DNA from: Onchocerca volvulus
Lineage: Eukaryota; Nematoda; Chromadorea; Rhabditida; Onchocercidae
Direction of reading: 5' to 3'
DNA length: 64,000 nt
NCBI GenBank assembly: GCA_000499405.2
Contig: HG738139.1
Coordinates: forward strand, 3,018,976 to 3,082,975
Shown here: positions 47,627-59,225 of the stretch, piece by piece
Numbering within the stretch: position 1 is the first letter of the stretch
Layout: each line of letters opens with the position of its first letter
Notes under the pieces: model-generated
The model's database searches: none
Told to the model about the DNA's origin: nothing
What the model saw: the letters and a program-made list of their open reading frames with translations, nothing else
Made by a program: the position numbers and the translations under genes

Positions 47627-48064
47627 TTAACGATCAAAATGTCCCGGATAGACGCCCTCTTCTCTCCATTCATCATATTTCTCTCTCCATGACGACGGGC
47701 AAATATCGGTAAAAGTATTGTAAAAGAATTTGCATGGTTTGTAGTCTTCACCCAATAAATTGATGCATCGGTAATAATCCTCATAGTAATCGGTACAGCG
47801 GCGTCCCATCTTTATTTGTTGATAGCGAGCATCCAATGGAGCTGTCCAAAGTGGTCCATCAGGTCCGATTTGTTTCCGATTGTATTTTCGATCGAACCAT
47901 CGCGGATCATCTGGTGAACGATTTAGGTAATCATTCGTATCCAATTTTTCCAATCGTTCACTTAGCGTCAACGGTAGCTCACCAAATTTGCTTGATTCTC
48001 GTACTGGTTTGCCTTCTTTCGCCTCTTTTGTCACCTTTTTCTCAGTTTCTGCCTTCTTTGACAT
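47627..48064 (-). CDS. cox-6B: Cytochrome c oxidase subunit 6B
   Basis: An uninterrupted exon encodes 145 residues from the ATG at 48064. The C-terminal 80 residues are COX6B. Cys90 and Cys100 form CX9C, and Cys111 and Cys122 form CX10C, the family's twin-cysteine arrangement that folds in the intermembrane space by Mia40 oxidation. CPSSW and DEWREEGVYPG match the conserved CPTSWV...WDEQRAEGTFPG end. The N-terminus carries an extra Lys/Glu-rich segment of about 30 residues (MSKKAETEKKVTKEAKEG), absent from the 86-residue human protein. The subunit bridges the two cytochrome oxidase monomers. It is first in a head-to-tail - strand series and divergent from UTP11. Confidence 0.93.
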   Translation of the reverse strand: MSKKAETEKKVTKEAKEGKPVRESSKFGELPLTLSERLEKLDTNDYLNRSPDDPRWFDRKYNRKQIGPDGPLWTAPLDARYQQIKMGRRCTDYYEDYYRCINLLGEDYKPCKFFYNTFTDICPSSWREKYDEWREEGVYPGHFDR

Positions 48065-48710
48065 CTAAATTTGTCCAAATCTTGATTTTTTCTCTCATTC
48101 AAAATTAGATTCTCCGTCTAAAACGTAAAGACCAACGAACCACCCACGTAACCCAACCCCACGAAATTAACAAACTTATTAATCAATAGAAAGTAAACGT
48201 AACACGTTTATACAGTAAGAAATCGATCGTTTCGAGACAAATTTTTCGTTGCAGCTTCAAAGACTATTCTGACGGTGTGAGATAGAGAACAATGTCCAAG
48301 AACATGGTGCAGGAAATGAGTCTGCGAAAGAGAGAATGGATCAGAGATTGTAAAAAGAACGAAATAGTTTGAAGTGGAAACGGCAGACAGAGGTACTTGC
48401 GAATGATAATGGAATTAACGAAATGTAGATAGATAAGAAATTTCATTATAGTAAAGTTTAAAAATATAGTATGGTAAACTGTGAGGAGTTGAAATGATTG
48501 CATAAATCGTGGATAATCAGGGATTGAAAATATTTTTGTGATCGCGATAAAGAGATTAAATAATACGATAAAAGATTGAAAGAAAGCGATTGGTGAAAAT
48601 GTTGAGAATAGGGGTAGAGGAAAAGAAAGATTTTACTGTTTATGCATACAGAGGGACGTATTTCAGGAAAAGATTAAATTGTTCAGGGATTTGCAAGTGT
48701 TGTGTGAATT
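48065..48710. promoter_or_regulatory. Divergent promoter region of cox-6B and UTP11
   Basis: 646 bases lie between the two start codons. The cox-6B side has a C-rich stretch with CCACCCACGTAACCC at about 48140-48155. No TATA box stands out. Both genes are housekeeping, and a shared bidirectional promoter is plausible but inferred. Confidence 0.45.
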
Positions 48711-51185
48711 ATGTCATCATTGAAACGGTCATCAAAAGTTGGTCAACGGATTCATCGTGAACGTCCTCAGGTTTGTCATATATTATCAGATTGTTAAATC
48801 TGTCATATATTACCAGATTGTCAGGTTTTTTTTTGTCAAGAATGTTTTTTCTTGATTTTTTTCCTTTTTTTGAAAGGAAGAAGAAATGAATATAACATGG
48901 TTACAGGATCGAAAAGGAATAGAATTTTTTGTTCTCTATTTTGATAATGGATATTAGAATTTAAACTCAAGAATTTTGAAATCAATTTCAAATTTTGTTG
49001 AATTTTGTTCAACAATTCCATTTGATTAATATGTAAAGAGTGAAAAGTTATAGCCAGAATCGCGAGCCCAATTTGGTCTATTAGAGAAGAAGAAAGATTA
49101 TGTTCAACGTGCTCGAGACTATAATTATAAGAAGAGGAAGTTACAAAGGCTGCGACAAAAGGCATTAAATCGAAATCCGGATGAATTCCATTTCCATATG
49201 ATTCGAAGCCATATTGGGGTATTTTTTTCGTTTCTTCCATATCTGTTATAGCTTTTAGTTGATTGTATTGCTAATATAGTTCATTTACTTTCTGAAAAAT
49301 TATGAAAAATTTATTTTCTGAATGTTCATACAACTGAATTTTGCAGGAGGATGGGGTACATCACGAAAATACCCCAGAACCTGATGAAGATACGTTGTTA
49401 CAAAAGAAGTTGAGGGATTTAGAGGATTTGAAATATTTGAAGCATCGATTGAATGTTGAAAATCAAGTAACTTCACTCATCTCTTAGCTTTATATTTGAA
49501 TTATTGATATAATAGAGAGAAATGTTTCTGAGTGATACTTGAAATTCTTGGTTGTCTAATGCAAAACGAAGATTATAATTGCCAGCTGAAAAATTATCTG
49601 TTTTTCTGTCTCAGGAATTATTCTTTCTGTAAATCTGACATCGTCTTGGCATATACTTGTTTTGATAGTTATATATATTCTTTTTTCCAGAAAATTGAGA
49701 AGCTGAGGGCAACTTTACATTTTGCGGACACTGTAGCTACAAAAAATACGCACACTGTTTTCGTGGACACGGAAAAAGAAGGTTTCAGTATTTTATTACT
49801 TTGCAAAAGTTTTGAGTTTTATCAGGAACTTTATTTGATTACGAATAGTTAACAAGAAATAGATTCATAGCGGAATTATTCCTGAGAAACTCATTCCGAT
49901 GAACATATACTAACTCCTTTACATTTTCCTTTTGGAAAAATTATCAAAATGACTAATATTCTGGATATAAGTGGGATTAAAATAATAATACTTCATAAAC
50001 TAAAACCACAAATTGCTGTGAAAGTTGTGGTCCTTCTTTGTTAAGTCAATGATGATGCCACGAGAAATACTATGAGTTTCTAATCCTGAAACTTGAAAAC
50101 CAGTCGAACAGAAGATGCTCCTTTGTACCCTTCAGAACTGTTGCTTTTGATGTCATCGGATTTTAGCTTTAGAAATGTTTATTTTGCTAAACATTCACGA
50201 GGTCACTTATTAATTGATAAGGACTTTTCATGGAAAATATTTCAAAGCAGTTAATATAAGCAGTATATTTCAGCAAAAAATTTTGATCCCGTAAAATATT
50301 TCGATACACCGAAAGAAGTACTAAATCGAAGGTATAATCGACCGCGCATTTCTACTCTTCAGAGCAGTTCCATCATAAATGCTAAAAGAAAAGATGATGT
50401 GAAGGTATGCTCATAAGAGTATATTTCTGTTTACATTAGCTGTATAAATTATGAGGGGTAATCATCATTTATGGTTTGTTTTCTTCAAAAATATTGATTA
50501 ATTCCATCTATTTACTTATTGATGTATTGTTTTTGGTTTGAGATTTGAAATTGCATTATTTAATTGTATTAAACTTTATATATGCTGTTTTTTTAGTAAT
50601 ATTTTACTTGGGACTCAGTTTTGATCTTTATTAAATGTATAATGCTTTGAATTGTATCCTTCATACACTATCAACCTATTTCCAAATCTAAAATTTAGAA
50701 GTTAGCTTAATATTATATAACTTGTAAAACGTAATTGCTGGTATGGTTGCTTAATATAAATTGTTTAATTCACTTCTAGAACCATAAATTATCATAATTT
50801 TTTTAGCAAGCAGATCATGAGCGGCAAAAAATGTACAGTGAACTATTGAAGAGGATGCAACGTGCTAAAGAACTTAAGATTGTTGTTGAGAAGTTGGAAG
50901 TTAGAAAGAACATAGTAGAGAGTAGAGGGAAACAATTGCGGCCTAAAAAGGTTACAATATTCATATTTCAATGTTAGGATTTTTTTTCTTTTTTTATCCA
51001 TTTCTAGAACAGTTCCATTTTCTCAGCTGCTCTTTTCTTATATTTTTCCTTTATTTAATTTGATTTTACTGACCAAATTTGGCCAATATATCTTGAAAAG
51101 TGTTTTTACTTTCATTTTTTAGGTATCAAAAGGGGAACCGATGAAAGCTCCAGTATATAAATGGATTTATGAACGAAAAAAGTAG
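48711..51185 (+). CDS. UTP11: UTP11, U3 snoRNA-associated ribosome biogenesis factor
   Basis: Seven exons join in frame: 48711-48770, 49054-49218, 49347-49466, 49691-49781, 50274-50404, 50807-50950 and 51123-51185. They total 774 nt and 257 residues (human 253). Conserved blocks are HRERPQPESRAQFGLLEKKK, DYVQRARDYNYKKRKLQRLR, ALNRNPDEFHFHMIRSHI, THTVFVDTEKE, FDPVKYFDTPKEVLNRRYNR-PR and APVYKWIYERKK. UTP11 is a nucleolar part of the small-subunit processome that binds with U3 snoRNP and is needed for 18S rRNA maturation. All introns have canonical ends (acceptors TTATAG to TTTTTTCCAG). The ATG gives the expected basic N-terminus. A poly(A) signal is at 51225-51230. Divergent from cox-6B. Confidence 0.95.
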
Positions 51186-51224
51186 ATTATTTCCGTCATT
51201 TTTTTTGTTGTTTTGTTTAGATGG

Positions 51225-51230
51225 AATAAA
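51225..51230 (+). terminator. UTP11 poly(A) signal
   Basis: AATAAA 40 bases after the UTP11 stop codon. Confidence 0.7.
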
Positions 51231-51239
51231 CTTTCAGAA

Positions 51240-51900
51240 ACATTATCTCAAAGTTACATATTAAACCAAACTAGTAATAATTCCTTCGCTTTTTTTTTCG
51301 TGAACATTTACGTTTCACTTGAGAAACATTTCGGCATTTTTGTAAGAAGTATTTTCCTCAAGACATGAGATATCGATTTATATAGCTATGGAAGTTTTGT
51401 TTGTTATATGTTGCGAACCAATCATTTTACTCTTTTTTTAAAAGTAAAGGAATGCTTTCGTGTTGACATAAGCTGAGTATGCAATGTTGATTGACAGTAG
51501 TATGCGTTAAATCTAAAAAATATTTCATGAAAGCTATTTCTTTGTATAAGCGCATTCATAATTCCTTTTCTATCAACAAACAGTAGCTGAATAAATGAAT
51601 TTTAAGATTTCCTTCCAGTGGTTGAAGTCAGTTCATAAATTTAGCCGAGAGGAAGAATAATCTCCTATTCGTGAATAAAAATTTCAGAGATTTTCTGTTC
51701 AATTTCAATCCTGTAATTTCGAAAACTGCTTTAATTTTTTAATTTGCAAAAATAGTTTTTGCTGTTTTTATCTTTGAATGGATATTGCACGAAAAATCTG
51801 TTGTTTTAATTTTGAATTGACAGAAAAAGTATTTTACAGTATGAAATAAGGCATTTTAAAAAAACATAAATATCGCGATAATATGCATTATTTAGCGAAC
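51240..51900. other. Intergenic DNA after UTP11
   Basis: Nothing recognisable. It is slightly less AT-rich than the left of the window, with no open frame of note. Confidence 0.5.
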
Positions 51901-52975
51901 AATTTAATATTTTAACGATAAATTGAGGATGATTTCACGAAGTGTCGTTGTCTGCTGGAATCACTACTATAGCACTAAAATCCGATTCACCGGATATGTT
52001 ACCTGGACTTGCTGATCTGAAATGAGTTTAGACGATAAATATTTTCGATGCTTGATTTCAAAAATGCATGCTATACTTCTTGCTCGAAATTTAGCTCTTT
52101 TATTTCAAACAAGCTGGACCCGGCCACGCGGAGTATGGCTGATCCACCTGATCTATAAGGGCTGGTTACACTTCGCGTATCCGACTCCAGCTAATCTATA
52201 TGAATGAAATTGCAAATTTTCGTTTGTTCAAAATCTTAAATCTCCGAACGTTCTTAAACGCGCCTTATCTATATTAATTCAAAATCTTATATATCGGAAA
52301 GTCCTTACGTACTGCTTTGAAATTTTGACACAACGTTACATTCGAATACGCGCATGTTTTCATACACACCTTGTTGTAGCTGATCTGGTTAAGTGAAAAA
52401 AAAAAAAAAAAAAAAAGAGGAAGCGTATGTTTCTAGTGTTGGGGGAAAAAAACTGGAACTTTGTAATTTGATTTTGTAGTTTGTTTGGATTGGAGATTGA
52501 TTCTTGCTATCGTGATTTGGCCAGGTCAGCAACAGGTGTGAAGTGGTTTTTGTGTATTGTGTGACAGAGATGAATGCTATTGAGAGAGGTTTTATTGATT
52601 GATGAAGAGTGATTCTTCGTAATAAAGAGTAATAAGCAATTATTAGAGAATATCCAGGCAAACTAATCACTGCTTACTTTTTTCTTTGTCGCTGATACAG
52701 AAGAATACTATTCAACTGAACTGTCGGATTGTTGCTACTATTGTGTGGTTTTGAACTGTTGAATGTAATCCATCCGAACTGTTACTGCGTGAGTCTCGAT
52801 CATTTATCTGTAAATTCGAGCGTTTTGATGGTAACATGTTTATCGTCCCTTTGAAATTATGTCACGTCACTTGGTCTTCAGTATTTCTTGTTTACAATAA
52901 TTGTCATGGCGCATTTGACATCTTTCAACTTTCATCCACATTTAATATGTTTAATTTCCCAATACTTTTGGCTTA
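51900..52975. mobile_element. Probable 3' flank of the Helitron relic
   Basis: A GC-richer stretch (about 51930-52380) lies beyond the helicase's C-terminal end. It contains GCTGGACCCGGCCACGCGG and a possible stem GCTGG...CCAGC (52167-52193). GCTGATC occurs three times (near 52011, 52138 and 52376). A 35-base motif starting TTCAAAATCTTA is duplicated at about 52228 and 52279. A 61-codon + strand frame (52022-52207) crosses it. I could not define a Helitron terminal hairpin or CTRR end. Confidence 0.3.
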
Positions 52976-54677
52976 TAATATTTTTTATTGTTCCATTGTC
53001 TGTGTAGATATAGAGATTGCCTGGTTTGGCGACTCTAGAACAGGCAACATGTAATTGTCTATGTCAGAAGCAGTCGGTCTCTAGAGCTAAACCGCACAAT
53101 TCCAAAGATTGATCCTGAGCTTTGTAGATCGTGAATGCAAATACCAATTGAATTGGGAATTGCAATATCTTAAACTGAAATGGCGTATCAGTTGGAATCA
53201 TAGGAATGAAAGAAATAAGGACATTTTCACGTTTGAAAGGTCTCATCATAATTGTTACCTCTACAACATTGCTCATTAATTCTGCAAGTGGCGTGTCTTT
53301 GCAAAGTTTTGACTGGTTGATATTTCGCAACATGATAATTGGCACGCAAATTTTCAACTACAGTACGTGTAGTAGCATTCCTATCATATCGAGTGAATTC
53401 AAAAATTCTGTAGGATGCTTGATTGCTTCATTTGCTTCAACAACCGTGTCGACTGACTTGTATGTAACATGCCTCGCTTTAAATGTTAGACTGAACAATA
53501 TTGTTAAGTTCATGGACGTCTTTCTTCTTGTCGCAAGAATAGTTCTTTCACTTAGTCAATTATGATTCTTACAATTGATTTGAATATTGGAAAATACTTT
53601 TCAATCAACTCATTTTGACGTTACTGAATTGCAGAAAATATGAGGCAGTGAAATTCATCTTGAGGTCAATTTAACTGGTATCTTTCCATCCCCAGTTTCC
53701 AGCAATTGATGTGAAAATATTGCAGCTGACCGATCGTTTTGCAGCTGATCACGCATATTGGTAGTTAATTTTAACGTCTTTACGTTTCGCTATAAAGTAG
53801 AATATTTCTCGCCACAAAGTAGAATATCTCAGGCGAGCATCTCCTGCAAGCAATATTAATGTGTTTCCAAATGGTCTGATATTTCCACGCAAATCATGCA
53901 ATGATCGATCAATAGCCTCGAATGATTTTTTGTATTCTGCAATACTTTTCCCATGCCTGATGTTTTGAAAATGTTGCATGTGAGAGTTTCAATGAATTGA
54001 ATGCTCAATGGCAATTTCAAAGCGGAATGAGCAGTTCTTCCACCTGGTGGCAATGTTGCAGCTATTCCGGACGATGCAAGAACTAAGCTATGTCATTTAG
54101 GATCGAATTGTTGCCAGATCTGATTAGGAATGTTTTACCAGTTCTTCCTAGCAGATTTGAAAAGAAGATTTCCCCAACCCCCTTATTAACACTTTGCATT
54201 ACAGTAATTGCCTTTTTGTCCAAATTCATCTTAGGAATGTTTGATTGCACATATGACAAAAGACCAGTCGTGTTGTAATTATGTTCGCGAGCAATTTTAT
54301 ATCGAGCGAAGCAGCAGATTGATTCGGTGATGGCATTCCAATTGATTGAGAACTTTGTTCGCAATTTGTAAGCATAAGTCTTCAATCATTATCAAAGCTT
54401 CATTGTAGACTATTGTTGAGGAATCCATGTTCAAAAACCGATTTTGATCTTCAGCGTTGATTCTGCTTAGAATGAAGTAGATCTGAAACTGCAGAACACG
54501 GTCGACATGCTCGCAACTGTGCATCCTCAAGTCTGGCTGCACGTCGTTCTGCTCACATGTGACCCACTCTTTGTCTTGTTCGCTCATTTGCTGATGCCGT
54601 TCTTCCTCAGTTTGATTTGCAATTAATCGTCGCATTCCATCTACTGTGCGAGTACACTTTGATCTTCTACGAGACAT
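52975..54677 (-). pseudogene. Broken Helitron-type PIF1 helicase
   Basis: Fragments in different - strand frames appear in the right order for a Helitron/PIF1 helicase. From the 5' end: an N-terminal block from 54677 (SRRRSKCTRTVDGMRRL, later EALIMIEDLCLQIANKVLNQ). Then at 54385-54083 comes GLLSYVQSNIPKMNLD and a degenerate Walker A (GRTGKTFLI, with GKT kept). Then GGRTAHSALKLPLSIQF (about 54055-54005), DRSLHDLRGN and FGNTLILLAGD (about 53920-53825), and last PFQFKILQFPIQLVFAFTI, KAQDQSLELCGL and HVACSRVAKPGNLY (53210-52990). Frameshifts and stops separate the pieces (for example a stop just before the HVACSR block), and segments between motifs are missing. The intact enzyme unwinds DNA in rolling-circle transposition; this copy cannot encode it. 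No Rep/HUH nuclease part is seen. Confidence 0.85.
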
Positions 54678-54719
54678 TATTTGGATGAACTAAAGCAGAT
54701 AAACTGCATCTGAACAATT

Positions 54720-55560
54720 TTCGAAATTGACTTGTATGACAGATAAAAAAAAGTAGATATATATAAATAGAAACACGCACCATTCGAAGGCAAGGTTATA
54801 TTGAAATTTGAAAGCAATCGATTGAAGAGTTTGCGAAGTTACGTGACAAATAATAGTCTAGGTGCGGTCAATAAATTCAGTCCGCTCACCTACTTCACAA
54901 ATCAAGAAATAAACGAAAAGCTTAGAACGGTTCATATACATTCAAAAATTTGAAATCATTACTCGCCCATTCGAATGCAACTTGTTTGAAAATAAAATAA
55001 AATTCGAATGCAACGTTGCATGAAAATCTCGATTCAATCGTTGTCCGCTCACTTACTGTACCTGTTGCAAGTGTTATAGTGAAAAAAGAAGTAGATATAT
55101 CTAAATAAAAAAAAAGCATCAATTCGAATGCCAAGTTGAAAGCAATCAGTGAAAAGACTGCAAAGTCAGGTACCAAATAGCAGCAACGACGACACGATTT
55201 CACTTATTTTCACCTATCACAGGTATGAAAGGTAAAAGAAAAAAAAAGTAAATATATATAGATAAAAAAACGCCCTAATTTCAATGCAACATTGTGTCGA
55301 AATTTGAAAGCAAAGTAAGAAGAGATTGCAAAGTTATGCGCCAAATAACAGCAGCGATATAGAAGATATAAATATTTGATACATGATTTTACTTACTTTT
55401 ACCTATCACAGGTGTGACAGGTGAAAAAAAAAAAGATAAACATATATAAACAAAAACACGCCCCAATTTCAATACAAAATTGTTTCAAAATTTGAAAGCA
55501 ATCGGTGAAGAGATTGCAAAATTATGTGTCAAATACTGGCAATGGTGATTTACATCTTTT
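54720..55560. repeat. Degenerate tandem repeat, about 155-190 bp, 4-5 copies
   Basis: Each copy runs: purine run, GTAGATATATATAAAT-like block, A run with ACGCCC, CAATTCGAATGCAA-like block, GAAATTTGAAAGCAATCG, GAAGAGATTGCAAAGTTA, CAAATAACAGCAG, then ACCTATCACAGGT. Copies start near 54735, 55079, 55231 and 55421, with an eroded one near 54905. It lies between the helicase relic and the globin poly(A) site, so it is probably a part of the transposon's 5' region. Confidence 0.8.
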
Positions 55561-55563
55561 ATT
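55558..55563 (-). terminator. Globin poly(A) signal
   Basis: AATAAA on the - strand, 115 bases after the globin stop, at the edge of the tandem repeat. Confidence 0.5.
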
Positions 55564-55677
55564 TATATAGATAACTGCTAACTATCATATGGCTTATTAG
55601 AATAATTTCTGTTGCAGTTTATACTATCGTTGTCCTCAAAATTATGTCTTTAAAGATTAAGTTCCGATAACTAGAGA

Positions 55678-58600
55678 TTATTTTCTACAAATTAAGAGAA
55701 ACATTAACCTGGGTAATGAGTCAATATTATTAAAGTCGCCTGATATAGTTTTTCGCATACATGACGAATTAGAACCCGTACTAAAGCTATTTGATGCACG
55801 CCTCATACGTCGCATTTCTGCATAAAAGCCATCTCGTACCGATGAAAATACCTATAACTCAGAATTTTTTAAACAATTTTATAGCTAAAAAGTTTATGAA
55901 GAAAGAGAAAGAATTTGCAATTTTTAATAGTAACATTGAAATTTCAAAAAAAAAAAAAGACATGTATAAGATTGTATTTTGGATTCAAATTTTAAAATTT
56001 TGAACCATAGTAATAAATGAAGAGAATGCTGTAAGAACATGATGTGCAGGATGTATTGCGTTATCTAGGAATATACATTCGGTAATGGTAGCATCCGCAT
56101 AAGCTCCAAAAAAATCAGGCTTGAAACCTAATGCTCGAAATTTGACATGTTTACCACCGAATTCTTCTGCTAATCGTTGGACCTAAAAATTCGTTATATT
56201 TAATTAATTTTCATGAAAACTTATGGTAATTTCAAAAATTTTATCTTAGAAATGTAAATCAATTTGTTAAACATGGACATATTTTCCAGTTCCAATTAAA
56301 TTTTTGAAATTTGGACATTTGATATATGAAAAGCTAATAAGAATCACATTTTGAATTCGTTTAATTTGATCTCTAATAAGAATAATGATAAAGTCGATAA
56401 AATTCCATGGATTGTTGAGTTTTATAAGTGATAAATTACGAAACTATTTAAGCTATTTATAGTTTAAATTCCTTCCTTAATTGAAAAATTTTCCGAAAGT
56501 TTATTGCTCAAATTTGTATAAATTCTAAAAATTCAAAATGCTTTTTATAATAAATATATTTATATATGAAGAAATGTTTTTACTCACTTCATCTATAAAA
56601 TTAATATTTGCAACAGTTTTCTTCAAAAGTACTTTAATTTCCTCTTCAATTTCATCTCTTTCATCGTTACTTAATTTGTTATAGAAATTTGCGAAGCCAT
56701 TCCGCTTTTCGTTGGCTCGTTGTAAAATTTTATGACCAATAATTTCGTGCGGATTTTGAAAACAGCTCTGAAAAAAAATTTTTTTTTTTCTTTTGAAACT
56801 TTTATAAATAGTAACTGACAATTTGATAAAATCACTCCGTAATAAATAGTAGAAAAAAAATGAGAATCTTGAAAAAGTTTTTTTCATCGAATCAAATTAA
56901 ATTTTCGAAAAATTTTTACTGAAATTTAGTTTGTTTTTTTCTTGTTTTCTTAATTATATTTTCTTCCTTTACATTTCAACTGATAAAATTATTTCGTTTG
57001 TAATAAATTAATGTAAATATTTTACTGTAATTATTTCATAGTAATTAATTATTTCATTCGTAATATTGGACTCACAAAAATGCCATTTACTATTTGCTTA
57101 ATGCAAATTATCCGTTAAATTACTTTTAATAAATGAAATTTACTGGACGGATTTTTGTTCAAAACTTTTAATCCATGAAATAAAATTTTTTTTTCTTAAA
57201 TTCTTCTTAAAAATCATATAAAAGCATTTTTGATTCTTTTAATTACGTTTTAGATTTCATGTTTTAAATTCATCAAGTTGTTTGTATTTCAAATTAGTAT
57301 AATCATTTGCTGACGTATTTTTTTATGTCATTGAAGTTTTTCCCCATAAAATAATTGCTTATTTATTTTTCCTTCAATTTTACTTTTATGAAAATTTTAT
57401 TTCAATTCGTTTTTCTTTCCTTTTCCTTCGTTTTCTTTTTTATAAAAAGAAAAAACTTGCTATGACGTCCATAGTGACGCAGTTAATGAAATTTAAGTAT
57501 TAGATTTAATCCAATTTTAATCGATTGAATTTTTATGTCAACTTTCTGTGAACCTTTTTTTTTTTACAGTTTTTCCTTTCTTTTCATTTCCTTATTGTGA
57601 GCTTAGATTAATTAAAAACTTCATTTTAAAACAAATTATTTGTTCTTATTTACTTTTAATTTTTGGCCAAGAAGAATAAAATTATCGAGGAAAGAAAAAT
57701 TATTTACTGTTTAAGAGTACTGAAATTCTTGAAATTTTCCTTATTTTAAATCTTGCAAAAGTCGAAATTTCAACAAATAATGAAATTGTATCAAATTAAA
57801 AAAAATATCAAATTTTTTATTGTATTTGCAATAAATGATTTATCAGAATCATTCGGGATTTTTGTTGAAATATTTTCTGCTATTATAGGGTAAAAAAATT
57901 TTTTGATTTATAAACAAATCGATTTTCTGTGAAGCGATATTTTGTAAATCGAACGAATCGATTTTCTGTGAACAATTGTTTCATTTCATACCTTGCGTAT
58001 GTTTACTAGATTTTACTTTTTTTTCCTAATTTATTTCCATTCTAAATCCAATCGAATAATCAATTTCTTATTTGATAAGAAATTATATATTGTTCGATCT
58101 TTTTTTGAATTTTTCGCGAATTTAAAAGTCAAATTCTTGGAAATCTTGCAAATTATTATAATTAGAATTGATACCTGAATAAGATGTCGATCACGTGAAG
58201 AGATTGGATGCTTTTGCCTCGATAGATTACTTCGTGAACTGCATATACTTCCAGAACGACTACGATTAATATTTGAATCTAGTGAAGATCTTGATGAATT
58301 TCTCGTTCGAGTACCAAAATCTAAAAAATAATTGAACCGTAATTAATTAGCAAAGTATAAGATGAGAAATATTCAAACTGTTATTTGATTTTGTGACTAA
58401 TAGAGCTTGCCAAACTTTAAATGATTTTTCAATTTTACAAGCGATTATTTTTATTAAATTTCAACTAATTTTAGTACAAATATAATTTTTCATGAAATTT
58501 TAGTATAAATATAATTCATTTTTTGCTAAAAGCTATCAACTTCCTCAATTTCATCCATTCTTTTCTTTGATACATTAAAATGCATAAATAATTTTTAGCC

Positions 58601-59225
58601 TGAAATAATGCTTACAAATGGAGCGGAATCAGATTAAACATTATATTTTACAGCTTATGGTGACATAAAATAAGCAGCCTGGACGGAAAAAAAAAGCTTT
58701 GGCTCATTTTTTCTTTTTTTTTATTTTTAGTAACACTCGGTTTTTTGGAAGTGAAATTTTCTTTTCAAATTTACGAAAACTTTAAATTGCCTTTTCCATC
58801 TTCAAATGATGGCTTAAAATGATGGATAAGAAAACATTAATGTCCAAGTTTTACAATTTTTCAAATTGTCCTACTATGATGTTGGAATAAGTGATAAGTT
58901 TGTAATATAAGATATGAAAAATAAATTTAAATTCAACTTATTACATATCTATGTATATATATGTGGATAAACTAAAAATACTAATCCTTTTAATTCAGTT
59001 AATTATCTTTACTTTGAGATGAAATTTTAAAAATAACATGATATCTGATCATTCTGATCATGTATTGATCAATGATAACTTACCAACATTGAGCAGATTA
59101 TCAGTGCAACCAATCGAATCAGTTTTTTTAATTTCTGGAGTTAATTTTTGAGTACTTTGAGAAGTTGTTGATTTTTTTGTTCCTGCCGATTTCGGACGTC
59201 GAATTTTCGATGTTTCACCACCCAT
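55678..59225 (-). CDS. Nematode globin with N-myristoylation signal
   Basis: Five exons join in frame: 59225-59084, 58320-58175, 56767-56588, 56182-56006 and 55851-55678 (819 nt, 272 residues). Residues 1-96 are a Ser/Arg/Lys-rich extension that begins MGGETS, a consensus N-myristoylation start (Gly2, Ser6). Residues 97-225 are a divergent globin domain: FQNPHEIIGHKILQRA, then GFANFYNKL, KTVANINFIDEVQRLAEEFG, and GKHVKFRALGFKPDFFGAYA with His168 as the probable haem-binding F8 histidine. It continues TECIFLD and VFSSVRDGFYAEMRRM. The E7 region (near residues 137-140, Glu-Glu-Glu-Ile) has no histidine. A basic/Ser-rich tail follows. Nematodes have many such neuronal globins with redox or gas-sensing roles; some, such as GLB-26, are myristoylated. 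A CAG|GTTAAT near the 3' end could be a further donor, so the last residues are less certain. Confidence 0.85.
56183..56587 (-). other. Globin intron 3
   Basis: Donor GTGAGT after DE, acceptor ATTTTTAG. AT-rich, nothing else is seen. Confidence 0.7.
56768..58174 (-). other. Globin intron 2 (1.4 kb)
   Basis: Donor GTATCA, acceptor TTTTTTTCAG. Strongly AT-rich with T runs; no nested gene is seen. Confidence 0.7.
58321..59083 (-). other. Globin intron 1
   Basis: Donor GTAAGT, acceptor ATTTTTTAG. AT-rich, no other feature seen. Confidence 0.7.

Noticed and set aside
47836..48108. 90-codon plus-strand frame
   Set aside because: Antisense shadow of cox-6B, which has clear family motifs.
53206..53565. 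119-codon plus-strand frame
   Set aside because: It is antisense to the recognisable helicase fragments on the - strand.
55985..56005. Ending the globin at a TGA just past exon 4
   Set aside because: That truncates the last helix; splicing at ATG|GTTCAA to 55851 restores a typical FSSVRDGFYAEMRR segment in frame.
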